From positions 612,542 through 676,541 of the forward strand of contig CAJNDS010002401.1 of NCBI GenBank assembly GCA_905221605.1: a stretch of DNA of 64,000 bases. Direction: 5' to 3'. Made by a program: the position numbers and the translations under genes. Below, in pieces: positions 41,000 to 64,000 of this stretch. Numbering within the stretch: position 1 is the stretch's first letter; the number at the start of each line of letters is the position of its first letter. The notes under the pieces were generated by a model. It saw nothing but the letters and a program-made list of their open reading frames with translations, ran no database searches and was not told the DNA's origin. The DNA comes from Symbiodinium natans. Taxonomy: Eukaryota > Sar > Dinophyceae > Suessiales > Symbiodiniaceae.

Positions 41000-43150
41000 G
41001 AGCGGTGCTTAAAAGTGTGCGGCGCAGGTCATGTCTCAGTTCACGGCGCCCGGGCCCCCAAGTCTCAGGGGCATCGCTTCTTGGGCTTGAGAATGCTTGA
41101 GAGTCTTTTTTTTGGAGTAGGCGGTTGAGGGCTTCGGGTTTCGGGTTTAGGGTTTAGGGTGTAGGGTCTAGGGGATAGGGGGTCAAGAATGTTGCAGGGT
41201 TCAGGATTTGTCGGTCTTTGGGGGGGTGGGGGGGGGAGGCCTGATGCTTTTGGTTTCCCCTAAACCACGCAAGCCTATCTCCGAGGCTCTGGAAGACTCT
41301 CGGGCAACTCCAAGAAGAGGCTTGTCACAGTTGCGGGCAGATTTACAAGAGCCGAAGTGCTTATCAACATTATCGCACTTGCACGCCCTAGATTGAAATA
41401 ACAGAAGCCCACAATAACCGTTCTGTGTGGGGCTTTTGGGGTCTCTCAAGCCTGTGCCAGCAAGGCACTGCACTAATCATCTTTGCCCCCCCCCCCAAAC
41501 CAGATGCGAAAGAGGTGACCCCCTGGCCTTGACGTAAACACCGGAACCCTGAGCCCAAGCCCAAAACCCCTGAAGCTGATGAGTCTTGCAAGTTTGGGAC
41601 ATCTTTGGGGTGTTGACGGTGTTGACTGAAAGCTGCTACGTGGCCGTCGTCCGAGACAAGGAGGCTTACTTGTAAGACCTGGCAAGGCTTCGAGCGCTGC
41701 CTAACGCGGAATGTCTATTTTAGATAAAGAAGTCTAGTATCGCATCGGTTGAAGGGGCACAGCCAGGATAAGATCAAAGCCAGCGTTGGGAACAGAGCAG
41801 CTCAAACACATTGAGTTTGGGTTACAGTGACAGCACCCGTGCCCGCTTCTGGTCCCGCTATGGAATCTTCCATGGTCTCCGCGGGGATCTCAGTTTTCGT
41901 TTGTAGATTGTAGACGGCTTGAAGCATCTTGAAGGGTGATGGAAATGGGATGCACTTCTCTCAGGCGTTTACCTGGCTCCTGGATGTCTTTGCGCCCTGT
42001 CGGGCAGCATGTGAGGCAGGGCATTTGTGATAGCTCAGGGCAGGAGTTCTGAAGCTTTTGCGGCAGGTCTCCGGCGAGGAGGTGGGGGCACTGTAGTGAC
42101 GGAGTGACGGTGATGCGGTGTTTCTTGTCGAACATTTGGCCTGGACAATGGACAGGCTTTCGAAGTCGTAGTAGACGCGCAGGAAGGAGCCCAAGCTCCT
42201 GAGGCGGCCGTGTTCTCAATCGGAGCTGACGTCCTTTTGCGCAGCATTTTCCAAGCGCACAGTGCTATGTGCAGAGATAGAAGGGCTGCAGACAGCGCAT
42301 GTTCGGCCCTGAGGCCAGCTGTACGAAGATGGAGTTTGACATGTCTGGCACCGGATGCTGCAAGGACGAGTTGCCTGCACAGGGCTCAGTGAGGTTTGAG
42401 TTCTGTAGCTGTAGCACACATGTCCATAGATGTTCACCATGATCAGCACAGATCTCGAAACATGCCCTGGCTTTTCCTATCCAGGACTCTGGGGGCAGTC
42501 CGAGGGGTCGCTCGGGATTGCCTTTCTCGCTCCTTGATCTTATCATAGCCTTCCTTCCTGGGTTGAGCCCGACTTCGGCCGCCAGTGGAACAGGGGATGC
42601 TTCTACATTTTCTGGAAGTGTCCGTTGTGTTTGTTATGCACTAAGTACTGGTCGTGGAGAGAAAGGAAGTAGTGTTTTTGGTTCTCCCGAAGCGATTCAT
42701 TGTGGAGCGGAAGATCCGCATACTTGGCTGATGAGGCTTGCTGGCCGACCCTGCGACACCTGGGCTTTGGCTGACTTGTATCCTGGGCACCTTGAATGAA
42801 GTGATTCCCAACCTCTCTGCCGACCCTAAACCCACAGGCGCCAAACACTAAGGCCTTACAAAGACCCCAAGCCCGTTGCAGGCTTGCCAGAAGCATGATC
42901 GCCTACTGCGAGGTGCCGTGGACGAGGATTTTTAGTGCAAGCTCAAGCGCCGACGGAGTTTCCTTCCCAAGCATATTCAGGGACACGCGTATGGCCATGT
43001 TGATAGAAGTTTCCTTTCTTTCACTCAGAGCCATCGTGGAGAACTCTGGAAGCTACTGCATGGTATCGGCAGGTCGATGAGCTTTTCAAGCTGCGGGGGA
43101 CTTGCCGAGCCTTTGGGTCAGTTTCAGAGGATGAGGCTGGGCATAGCTTG
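41000..43150. other. Mixed region with uncertain exon candidates
   Basis: 41830-41890 (plus) reads TRARFWSRYGIFHGLRGDL, exon-like. On the minus strand one frame is open from 42546 to 41890 apart from one stop near 42265 and has normal composition. No family is recognised. The rest holds degenerate telomeric words (41140-41180). Confidence 0.3.
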
Positions 43151-43156
43151 CTCGCT

Positions 43157-43288
43157 CGCTCTCTCTCTCTCTCTTTCTCTTTCTCTTTTTCTTTCTCTTT
43201 CTCTTTCTCTTTCTCTTTCTCTTTCTCTTTCTCTTTCTCTTTCTCTTTCTCTTTCTCTTTCTCTTTCTCTTTCTCTTTCTCTTTCTCT

Positions 43289-43325
<37 letters not shown>
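43157..43325. repeat. (CTTTCT)n/(CT)n microsatellite
   Basis: A pure polypyrimidine tract of about 170 bases, hexamer in the middle and dinucleotide at the ends. ORFs across it (Ser/Leu-rich or Arg/Glu repeats) are artefacts. Confidence 0.97.
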
Positions 43326-43329
<4 letters not shown>

Positions 43330-43540
43330 TTGAGGTTTGTTTCCAGCACGTCATCCAGCTTGACAGGCAAGGTGCAGCAGATTCGGCGTGCCATGCGAGC
43401 AAGCACTCAGTCTTCCAGAGCAAAATAGTCCCCGCCACAAAGTTCATGTAACTCACTTGGAGGAGGAAGCTGTATCCCCGACTCTTATCCCAGTCATTCA
43501 GGTCTTGGGGTACTGAAAAGACGGGGTTTGTCCTCAGAAA

Positions 43541-44101
43541 ATGGGGTTTGTCCTCATGGGAGTGCGCAGGCCGGAGGAGTTGGAATTCCTTTTCACGACC
43601 GACAAGTGGTTCCTCGCGCATCCCCGACGCGTGCTGGAAGTGCTCCAAAAATGGCGCAGACGCCTGGCAGATGAGGAAGCCAAGGACAATTCTATGGAGC
43701 ACCAGATCCGATGTTCTATGATGCGCTGTGCCAGTCGTACATTTCAATCAAGACACAAGGCCATCCGCCACTGTTTTGCCCGTGATGCGCTGGCAGAACT
43801 TCGTATTGATGAGGCAGGGGTGCGCCGTGCCTCGGTGGCTCTCTTGAGATGCACGAACCGTGAGGGACTTGGTAGGTTCAGCCGAACCGGCATCCGAACA
43901 ATCAGGGATGTGCTGGGCAGATATCTGAAAGTGCCGGAAATTCACCAACAGCTTCTGGATGTGCAGGTGGTGTACCTCCAGGGATTCGTGCACAAACGCC
44001 AAAGGCGATGTCAGACAAGTTGGCTTGAGGAGTCACTGGAAGTGGTAAGGAATGAGTTCGAATCCTTCTCTGCGTGGCTGAGAAATGCAACTTGTGCGTG
44101 A
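43541..44101 (+). CDS. Unknown protein, 186 residues
   Basis: A continuous frame from ATG 43541 to TGA 44101 with normal composition throughout, highly charged and probably mostly helical (LEVLQKWRRRLADEEAKD; EIHQQLLDVQVVYLQGF). It ends shortly before the papain-fold gene on the same strand. I recognise no family. An in-frame ATG at 43556 is an alternative start. It could be a single-exon gene or the last exon of one. Confidence 0.5.
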   Translation: MGFVLMGVRRPEELEFLFTTDKWFLAHPRRVLEVLQKWRRRLADEEAKDNSMEHQIRCSMMRCASRTFQSRHKAIRHCFARDALAELRIDEAGVRRASVALLRCTNREGLGRFSRTGIRTIRDVLGRYLKVPEIHQQLLDVQVVYLQGFVHKRQRRCQTSWLEESLEVVRNEFESFSAWLRNATCA

Positions 44102-44445
44102 CGGATCGGCAACACTGGCTGGCAGTTCGATACTGGCCGGTGGGTGATCCGGTCAAGCTGCTGAGGCTTGCTCCGTTTGGGCTTCGCCCTTAGCCTGCTC
44201 TGACTCACAAGAAGATTTTCTGACTGTCCAAGTGCCCGCTGAAAACCGGGATGTGGGCATGGTATTGCCTGCGGTGCAGCAAACTTCCACCAAAGACTTT
44301 CTTCTTAAGTCTTAGTTAGGAGTCTGCAAGGGTTGAGGGTTTGCAGGTTTGGGGTTAGGCTTCCGAGTTGAGGCACCGAGACGACTTCACAGTCGTGGGG
44401 CCGGGGTGTGCGTCATGAACAGCGCCCAATATCAAGCCTTCGCCT

Positions 44446-44462
44446 GACATTTTTGGCTCAAG
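44446..44462 (+). other. Candidate relict dinoflagellate spliced leader
   Basis: ACATTTTTGGCTCAAG matches the last 12 bases of the conserved dinoflagellate spliced leader exactly (TTTTGGCTCAAG) and more if one extra T is allowed. Relict leaders upstream of genes are known in dinoflagellates from retroposed mRNAs. It lies on the plus strand about 320 bases before the papain-fold exons. A chance match is possible. Confidence 0.35.
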
Positions 44463-44769
44463 ACATCTTTCAGCTTTGCAGGGCCTGAAAGCAATTGCCG
44501 GCTGCCCCATCTCGTTCAAAGCCATGCAGGCCTGCATTGACCTATCCATATAGGCTCGCTAGTGTTACGCTCGTGCAGAAACCTGCTGTCTCTGCCACCT
44601 TCATGTGGCGTGTGCGTGCTCGCTTGTTTCACCTCTAGCCTTGCACTGTTTTCGACCAGGTGTTCCTGGAAGTGTACTTGTTGTCTTGGTGCCTGCCGCT
44701 GCCATACCACCTGGCGCTCTCGCAAGATGGTGTCCCGGCTTGCTGCAGTTGGTGTGATCTTTGCGGGAA

Positions 44770-45142
44770 AAACCTGTGCTGCACCTGTCAGGGCAGGAGT
44801 GGTCCTTCGGGACGCAAGGAGTGGCCCACAACGATGTGGGCGATGATCCTGCAGCTTGTCGTTTGGTACCGTAGGGCCTGTTGATGGAAATGCTCCCGGA
44901 GTCGTCTGGTAAGTTGTCAATGTTCTCTCAGCCAAGAATTTTCCTGGCCTGCATCTCTGCAGCATCGCCCTTGGAGCTTGCACCACGCAAGCCTTCAAGC
45001 AGGCGATGGAGGACACCATGACTCACCTTGAGAGTCGAGTGTTCTTCGAGCAAGCTGTATTTGTGTGCTCCGTATGCTGCAGGACTTGGACAGCAACTTC
45101 GACCTCAACTACAACCTGGCGTATAGAAATTGCCAACATTGG
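44770..45142 (+). CDS. PPPDE/LRAT-like papain-fold protein, three exons
   Basis: Three exon-like pieces in one order. Exon a (about 44770-44865) reads LHLSGQEWSFGTQGV, like the histidine-containing first strand of permuted papain-fold (PPPDE/LRAT-type) enzymes, and ends before GTACC. Exon b (about 44930-45038) reads LGACTTQAFKQAMED and ends before GT. Exon c (45083-45142) follows a TGCAG acceptor and reads YNLAYRNCQHW, the NC-x-H/W motif with the catalytic cysteine, ending before GTACG. Exons b and c join in phase. Members act as deubiquitinase/deSUMOylase-like or acyltransferase-like enzymes. The start and any further exons are not seen. Confidence 0.5.
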
Positions 45143-45474
45143 GTACGTTCTTCATCGAACCTTTCCGTGGGGTGTTGTGGCTCTGTGTGACATGTGTGTG
45201 CACAGGTGTGGGCAATGACGGCCAGGTCGCCGGGCTTGTTGTGATTGTCTGCAGTTGCCGGGTATAGGACATTCCGGCAGTCCCCAAGCAGAAGCAAATG
45301 CTTGTATTGATCTACCGTGATTGTTGCTGGCAGCGTGTGCCTTGGGGTTCCTTTGAAGCCGGTTGTGTCTACTCTTGTCGGCGGCCGTGTCGCATGTGAA
45401 AGGGCATCTTATGTCTGTTGCGTCTGGGTGGTAGTTATCCGAACCGTAGACACCATTGACACCACACCACGCCA

Positions 45475-45717
<243 letters not shown>

Positions 45718-45857
45718 CCGCACTTTGTCCATTTTTCGAACATTCACGAGCCTGCATGTTCATCATGCAGGCTTGGTCTGCGCTCGCCGTCGTGGTGGAC
45801 GCGCCCAGGGGTCGGATTAGGTGTGCTGGGCTTTTTGCTGGGGTTGGCAGCATTCTC

Positions 45858-46349
45858 AAAGTAGGATGCGCCCGAGCAGCATTGCAGTTCCAATGAACAG
45901 GTATCGTCGCAGCAAGGCATCAAGAGAGACGAAAAAGATACCCAGCGGCAGATCCACTTACGCGGCCCTTTCGCGCTTCAGACATGTGAGCGTGCCAAAT
46001 TGGTGACCCACCAGAACTCCACAAAGCAGGGCAGTCCCCTTGGGGTGGGTTAGTTTCAGCGCTGCGTCAGCTTCGGCCCAATGATGCTTACATGCGGGAT
46101 GAGTACACGAGGCATGATGCGAGACAGAATGTGTTGATTCGTTGGCACTTCATGGCATGTGATGCTATTTGATCCCAGTCGCACTACGAGTCCGATTGCT
46201 ATCAGCAGCCCCACGCAAAAGGGACACACAGTGATCACGTACCATGATGGTACAGAGGAGCTGTTGGACGACAAATCTCCGGGTTGACAGTGCGAGAAGG
46301 ACGATGGATCAACAGTGGGTAGGAAGAACCGAGTTCGAGATGGGGACAT
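45858..46349 (-). CDS. Possible minus-strand membrane-protein exons
   Basis: Minus frame 46349-46056 contains a likely membrane helix (VITVCPFCVGLLIAIGLVV), followed near 46110 by a good donor, GTAAGC. A second piece, about 45963-45859, reads LPLGIFFVSLDALLRRYLFIG and ends in TGA after an AG acceptor. They could be the last exons of a membrane protein. A competing minus frame reads through 46115-45964. Confidence 0.3.
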
Positions 46350-46554
46350 GAGCAGCGCCAGTTATTCGGTGTCCGAGTCCCGCAGTTATTCCTATGACCC
46401 TGGTTGTACTTACCCTTACCTGCAGACCCGAAACCCTGCCCTGAGCCCGCAAGTCTTTCCGTTCTTGGAAGGCTCTGCGCGAACGACGGGAGAAGGAGGA
46501 ACTCAGGCCGCGCCTGCAAGTCGCCGCTGCTTGAAGAGTTTCAAGGGTTAAAGG

Positions 46555-46962
46555 GTATTCATCAGTAGGGTTCGAAGAACCCAGGATAATCAGGGTTCTA
46601 GCCGCAGTTCCTGTACTTTTCGTACCCCAGCTTCACCTTTCATACCCCAGATATGTACCTGTGAACCTACAATGCGCTTTCCGCGCAAGGTTCACGTTTG
46701 AGGGGGTTTTACAACGGAGCGTGGGGGTCTACTAGGGGGGTTTAGGGGTTGCTTTTTGTTTGGGAGGTCTTGGTGGGCTTTAGGGGTTTTACGGGCTGCA
46801 GGGCCTGCAGGAGGGGTTCAGGGTCTTTAGCGGTTCGCGGCTACATTGCGCCAAAGACCAGGTTGAATAATGAGCAGCTTTGTTCTCCAGTTATTGGCAA
46901 ATCAGAGCTATCCCAAACCCTGAACCCTATCTTCTGTATTGGCGGCAGCATTTATGGCAAAT

Positions 46963-47013
<51 letters not shown>

Positions 47014-47588
47014 ACTGAGCTGGTCACAGTGATGATGGCGCATGTGCCGGTGATGGTGATGGTGATGATGATGATGGTGATGGTGATGGTGATGATGATG
47101 ATGATGATGATGAGGAAGGCGATGATCATGACGATGACGAAGAGGGCGAAGAGGAGGAGGAGGCCCACAACAAACGACGATGATGATGACGACGGTGAAA
47201 CTGAATATGAATATGAATAGAACAAGAACATGATGATGTTGAGGATGGTCGGGATGATGCTGATGATAAGGAGGATGACGAAGACGGGGACGAACAGGGG
47301 CCGCGACGAACGACGATGACGATGACGACGTTGTTGATGTTTGAACTTGCTAGAAGGTGGTTGTTGTAAGGCCTTTTCTTGCAGCTTGTGAACTCCTCCT
47401 TATCAACCTGACTCAAGTGGAGTTTCTGACAACCGGAGGCAGGAAAATCGGCAGCTCCAGATGCGTCCAATCCTCAGCTGCGCGTGGCGGAGTGTCAAGC
47501 CTAGAGTTATAAAGTATGCGTATGTGATTTTCTTTTGATTTATTTTTCTGTATATAACATATACCAATATGGAAATTGTATGTATATA

Positions 47589-47619
<31 letters not shown>

Positions 47620-48029
47620 TGATATACATATATATATATAGATGCAAGAACATATATATATATATGATGTAGATTATATTTCGAGTTTGGGGATTAGTCA
47701 TTAGGGCTGCACTAATTTGTCGAGCGCTGTTGAGTTTATCAACATATCTTGCCGAGGCTCATTCTCAGCACGTTTGAGTTAGGTTCGTCGTGCTTCGTTG
47801 CGCTGCTTCACCCTATACAACCCCTAAGATCCCTAAGAGCCTGGAAAACTCCAGAAATCCTGAATCCTGAACCTCTAAATGCGGAAAGTCTGTAGACCCT
47901 AAAAAGCCCTGAGCGCCCAAAGCCCGAAACGCTACCTCGGCGGAGATTTTGCCAACTGAGGCCTTGATAAGCTCAGCCAAGAAGTCCAGCTCCGAGAGCG
48001 TGGTGAGGGGGGTTCGGGGATCAGGGTAC
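46555..48029. repeat. Simple-repeat region: CTG, GAT and AT microsatellites
   Basis: 46965-47013 (CTG)16; 47040-47340 GATGGT/GATGAT/GACGAT mix; 47582-47665 (TA)n in two blocks. The Met-rich and Val-rich ORFs are artefacts. 47930-48000 on the minus strand reads LSELDFLAELIKASVGKIS, a possible small exon with no partner found. Confidence 0.8.
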
Positions 48030-48140
48030 AGGGGGTTTAGGGTTTAGGGTTTAGGGTTCGGGGTTTAGGGTTTAGGGTTCGGGGTTTGGAGTTTGGAGGG
48101 CTTAGGGTTTAGGGTGTAGGGTTCGGGGTTTAGGGTACAT
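48030..48140 (-). repeat. TTTAGGG-like block
   Basis: About fourteen heptamers, TTTAGGG mixed with TTCGGGG and TTTGGAG variants. Confidence 0.85.
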
Positions 48141-48895
48141 AGTGGGAAACAGCGCAGTCCAACAAGATGAACCCGAGACCCCAAGACCATTCCCCAAGAG
48201 CTACTTAAGCCAGCTTGGCGAGAAGGAAGCATTCAACCCGCTTCCAAAAACAGGAGAAACACGGATGCCTCTAAAAGTCCTAGAACAATAGTAGTAATCG
48301 GAATCTTGCAATTTTTAATAGTAGCAGTAGTAGGAATAGGAGAGGGGTTTAGGGTTTGGGCCTAGGATTTGGGATTAGGGTTAGAACTCCTGTCCGAGAA
48401 TACTGGGAGCGCAAAAACACCCTGTGGATGCTTCTGCCTTGCACCCGAGATCCCTATCCAAGACCCCACACCCCAAAACAAGACTAGACCCCAAACCCGA
48501 CAATTACCCTCAATGCTTTACACCCCGTATACGCTCCTGTAGACCCCCCCCTTTATAACCCCCCTGTGAATTCCCTTTTATCCTAAGCCCTAAACCCTGG
48601 ACCCCAAAACTAAACACGAAGTGCGAAACACTAAGCTGCTGTCTTCGCTTGGGTGCTCGAGTTTCTAGCTGCACCGCATCTATGGCAAAGGGCGCAAGGT
48701 GACGCAAGCCGAAGAAGAGGAGGCCCTGAAGTTCTCCCCACAAGGCCCTGACTGGAATGAAAGCCTACAGTCCTAAACCCTAAGCCCGATACCCTGTACC
48801 TCAAGCCTTCCTGGAGTGTCAGTGGCCCCCTACAGATCTCTCAGTCTCCCAGGACGCGGTCTTAGTGTGGGCTTTTCCAGCATCATTGCCAAGCA
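48141..48895. other. Region upstream of the receptor gene
   Basis: Two plus-strand exon-like pieces: 48170-48290 (FPKSYLSQLGEKEAFNPLP) and 48672-48760 (RIYGKGRKVTQAEEEEALK), the latter after a TTTCTAG acceptor. They might end an upstream gene. No promoter motif is recognisable; dinoflagellates lack TATA boxes as a rule. Confidence 0.25.
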
Positions 48896-61367
<12,472 letters not shown>

Positions 61368-61375
61368 GGTCACAG

Positions 61376-61520
61376 GATTAGTTGTATTTGTTTCTTTATT
61401 CATTCATTTTATTTATTTGTTTATTTATTTATTTATTCATTTACCTATTTCATTTATTTATTTATTTGTTTATTTATTTATTTATTATTTATTTGTTTGC
61501 TACCCCCCCCCCCCCCCCAT
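61376..61520. repeat. (TTTA)n tract and C-rich run
   Basis: TTTA/TTTG tetramers for about 110 bases, then a run of about 17 C. Confidence 0.95.
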
Positions 61521-61639
61521 GCGCCCACGCTTCAGCATGGTTTCCAGACAAAATACTACGTTCCGCCACCCGCGGTGGTTTTTAAAGGGGGGAGGAACTC
61601 CCATAAAACTCCAGCAGAAGTGACCTGAACAATTTGCTC

Positions 61640-62506
61640 GAGATGGTGGATTGCATGCTATGAGTTTAAATAGAAATCCTATGCATGTGAATAGCGTTCC
61701 TATCAATTTAATTGGGTTCATAGGATTCATCTTGTTTCAATAGGAATCTTATAAAAATGAAAAGGAAACCCATTAATAGGAATGAGAACCCTTAATTCTA
61801 TTAAATTCTATGGTAACCCTATTCAAATGACAGAATCCGATTTAAAATTGATAGGAATCATATTACATTTGTAGGAGCCTTATTAAAATAATTCGGCAAA
61901 CTATGGAAATGTATTGGAATCTTATACACAGAAAAACAGGAATCCTCTATTTCAATCCATAGGAACCCTAGAAAAAGTAGAACCCAATTATACTTGATAG
62001 CAATCCTAATAAACTGAAGAGGGCCCCTACTAAAATTAATAGGAACCAATGGGACTCCTATAAAAAACAAGTGTGAACCCCTAAATAGTAGGAATCCTAC
62101 TAAAATTAATATGAGCCTAAACCAATCGGTATCCCTTTCAAACGAATGAGATCCCTATTAAAATAAATACGAATCCCATTAACATGAATAAGCATCTGAT
62201 TAAACTTGATAGGAATTTTATTACATGAGTGGGAGCCTTATTAAAAGAATTAGAAACCCTATGAAACTTTATTGGAATCCTATAAAAATAAATAGGAATC
62301 CTCTATTGACTTCATAGGAATCCTGCCAAAATTTGTCGGAACCGATAAAAGTTAATAGGAAGCCTATTAAAATGAATAGGAACCCTTACCAAATTGAAAA
62401 GAAACGGTTATAATTCATAGGAATCCTTTTAATATGAGAAGGAACCTTGCGAAATGAATAGGAACCAATAGGACTCCTGTATAAAATAATATGAATCGAC
62501 TTAAAA
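61640..62506. repeat. AT-rich degenerate satellite (AATAGGAATCCTATTAAAA)
   Basis: The word AATAGGAA(T/C)CCTATTAAAAT recurs about every 20-45 bases with heavy divergence. Its core TAGGAATCCTA is palindromic. No gene. Confidence 0.8.
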
Positions 62507-63760
62507 GATTGGTTTTTTTGGGACAGTACAGCGTTTTTGCAGTCCCAGGCCTCGAAAGTGCTGTACTGTCCCAAAAAAACCAATCTTTGTAATGCAAAAA
62601 GTGCAAAAATGCTGTACTGTCCCAAAAAAAAACAAAAAAACCAAAGTTTGGAGACCTTGGGCTCCTCCAGGACCTGGTGGTCTTCAAACTTTATTTTTTT
62701 TGGTTTTTTTGGGACAGTACGGCATTTTTGCTTGTTTTGGCTTAAAAAGATTGGTTTTTTTGGGGCAGTACAGCGTTTTTGCAGTCCCAGGCCTCGAAAG
62801 TGCTGTACTGTCCCAAAAAAACCAATCTTTTAAGGCAAAAAGTGCAAAAATGCTGTACTGTCCCAAAAAAACCAAAAAAACCAAAGTTCAGAGACCTTGG
62901 GCTCCTCCAGTGCCTGGAGGTCTCCAAACTTTGTTTTTTTTGGTTTTTTTGGGGCAGTACGGCATTTTTGCTTGTTTTGGCTTAAAAAGATTGTTTTTTT
63001 TTGGGACAGTACAGCGTTTTTGCAGTCCCAGGCCTCGAAAGTGCTGTACTGTCCCAAAAACCAATCTTTTTAAGGCAAAAAGTGCAAAAATGCTGTACTG
63101 TCCCAAAAAAACCAAAAAAACAAAAAAAACCAAAGTTTGGAGACCTTGGGCTCCTCCAGAGCCTGGAGGTCTCCAAACTTTGGTTTTTTTGGTTTTTTTG
63201 GGACAGTACGGCATTTTTGCTTATTTTTGCTTAAAAAGATTGGTTTTTTGGGACAGCACAGCGTTTTTGCAGTCCCAGGCCTCGAAAGTGCTGTACTGTC
63301 CCAAAAAAAACCAATGCTGTACTGTCCCAAAAAAACCAAAAAAACCAAAGTTTGGAGACCTTGGGCTCCTCCAGGGCCGGGAGGTCTCCAAACTTTGGTT
63401 TTTTTGGTTTTTTTGGGACAGTACGGCATTTTTGCTTATTTTTGCTTAAAAAGATTGGTTTTTTTGGGACAATGCAGCGTTTTTGCAGTCCCAGGCCTCG
63501 AAAGTGCTGTACTGTCCCAAAAAAACCAATCTTTTTAAGGCAAGAAGTGCAAAAATGCTGTACTGTCCCAAAAAAAACAAAAAAACAAAGTTTGGAGACC
63601 TTGGGCTCCTCCAGGGCCTGGAGGTCTCCAAACTTTGGTTTTTTTGGTTTTTTGGGACAGTACGGCATTTTTGCTTGTTTTTGCTTAAAAAGATTGGTTT
63701 CTTTTTGGACAGTACAGCGTTTTTGTTCTTCTGGGCCTAAAACATTGGTTCAGTAGAGCG
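62507..63760. repeat. Palindromic satellite, about 240-base unit, five copies
   Basis: Units start near 62507, 62746, 62985, 63233, 63450 and 63688 (last one partial). Each has two inverted repeats. Hairpin 1: GATTGGTTTTTTTGGGACAG...GC, a ~19-base loop region, then its complement. Hairpin 2: from GCAAAAATGCTGTACTG through CCAAAGTTTGGAGACC, a short centre (TTGGGCTCCTCCAG), then the complement to GGCATTTTTGC, a stem of about 55-60 bases. The unit at 63233 lacks about 27 bases. Both strands give ORFs of up to 285 codons, which are only translated repeat. Confidence 0.92.
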
Positions 63761-64000
63761 CTTTCGTGCTCGCTGCCCTCGGAGGCTTCGAAATCCTAAG
63801 CCTCTAAACCCTACCATGGCAGCTGAGAGGAAAAAGTGTGGGCATATGGGGGGGGGTACCATTTATTTGTTTATTTATTTATTTTTATTTATTATTGTAA
63901 TAAAAATATTATTAATAATAATAATAATCATAATAATATTTTTTTTTGTTGGGGGGGGTTACGGTTTAGGGTTTAGGGTTTTCTGGGCTGGATTTGGGTG
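63761..64000. repeat. Right edge: simple repeats and telomere-like words
   Basis: 63857-63945 consists of TTTA, AT and AATA repeats, then a T run and G9, then two TTTAGGG heptamers. No gene. Confidence 0.85.

Noticed and set aside
43124-43747. 207-residue minus-strand ORF with long Arg-Glu repeat
   Set aside because: It comes from the CT microsatellite, and the non-repeat part overlaps the better plus-strand ORF at 43541.
44050-44075. tRNA B-box-like GTTCGAATCC
   Set aside because: No matching A box or cloverleaf around it; it lies inside the ORF at 43541-44101.
47582-47665. Matrix-attachment or origin-like AT tract
   Set aside because: It is a plain (TA)n microsatellite; nothing else supports an origin.
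62592-63449. 285-residue ORF and its minus-strand partners in the right-end satellite
   Set aside because: All are translations of the palindromic satellite; open frames exist on both strands because the unit is self-complementary.

Overview
The window looks like nuclear DNA of a dinoflagellate (my confidence about 0.75). The evidence is: plant/alveolate-type telomeric heptamers (CCCTAAA/TTTAGGG) scattered through introns and intergenic DNA; large genes cut into many short exons with AG|G-type junctions; enormous microsatellites; one candidate relict of the dinoflagellate spliced leader; and protein families (an OpuAC-like/GCC2-GCC3/TIR-like receptor and a helicase-hydrolase giant) that I associate with dinoflagellate genomes. 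Nothing suggests a prokaryote, plasmid or organelle.

Layout. 1-7415: a very large minus-strand gene running off the left edge. It is readable in three successive frames and carries a proline-rich N-terminus, a possible glycosyltransferase-like segment, a GFSAG alpha/beta-hydrolase-like segment and a superfamily-1 helicase. 7430-13380: repeats only (direct duplications, an inverted repeat, two copies of a ~1.2-kb element with a conserved 17-bp hairpin, a VNTR). 13375-14055: copy A of a composite dispersed repeat whose copy B lies at 26093-27896 with a ~1-kb insertion. 14290-15886: a MAPK-like protein kinase with a coiled coil upstream in another frame. 16964-25471: a complete LINE retrotransposon with a 13-bp target-site duplication, ORF1, and an ORF2 with the unusual order endonuclease, RNase H, reverse transcriptase.

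27900-48890: mostly non-coding DNA with telomere-like blocks, tandem repeats and simple repeats. Scattered exon candidates include a PPPDE/LRAT-like papain-fold gene near 44770-45142, an unknown 186-residue ORF at 43541, a decayed minus-strand ORF at 36526-37176 and small fragments. 48896-61367: one plus-strand gene of roughly 25 short exons. It encodes a secreted OpuAC-like solute-binding ectodomain, a cysteine-rich GCC2/GCC3-like region, several membrane helices and a cytosolic TIR-like domain. Its introns contain telomeric heptamers, MITE-like repeats, an AT-rich virus- or transposon-like insert and a 1.3-kb trinucleotide microsatellite. 61376-64000: simple repeats, an AT-rich degenerate satellite, and a ~240-bp satellite in which every unit is a pair of hairpins.

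The genes do not form an operon-like module. The two most interesting objects are the OpuAC/TIR receptor, which would join extracellular solute sensing to a TIR-type effector in one polypeptide, and the LINE with its internal RNase H. Exon boundaries and domain names come from reading the sequence by eye; no searches were run.
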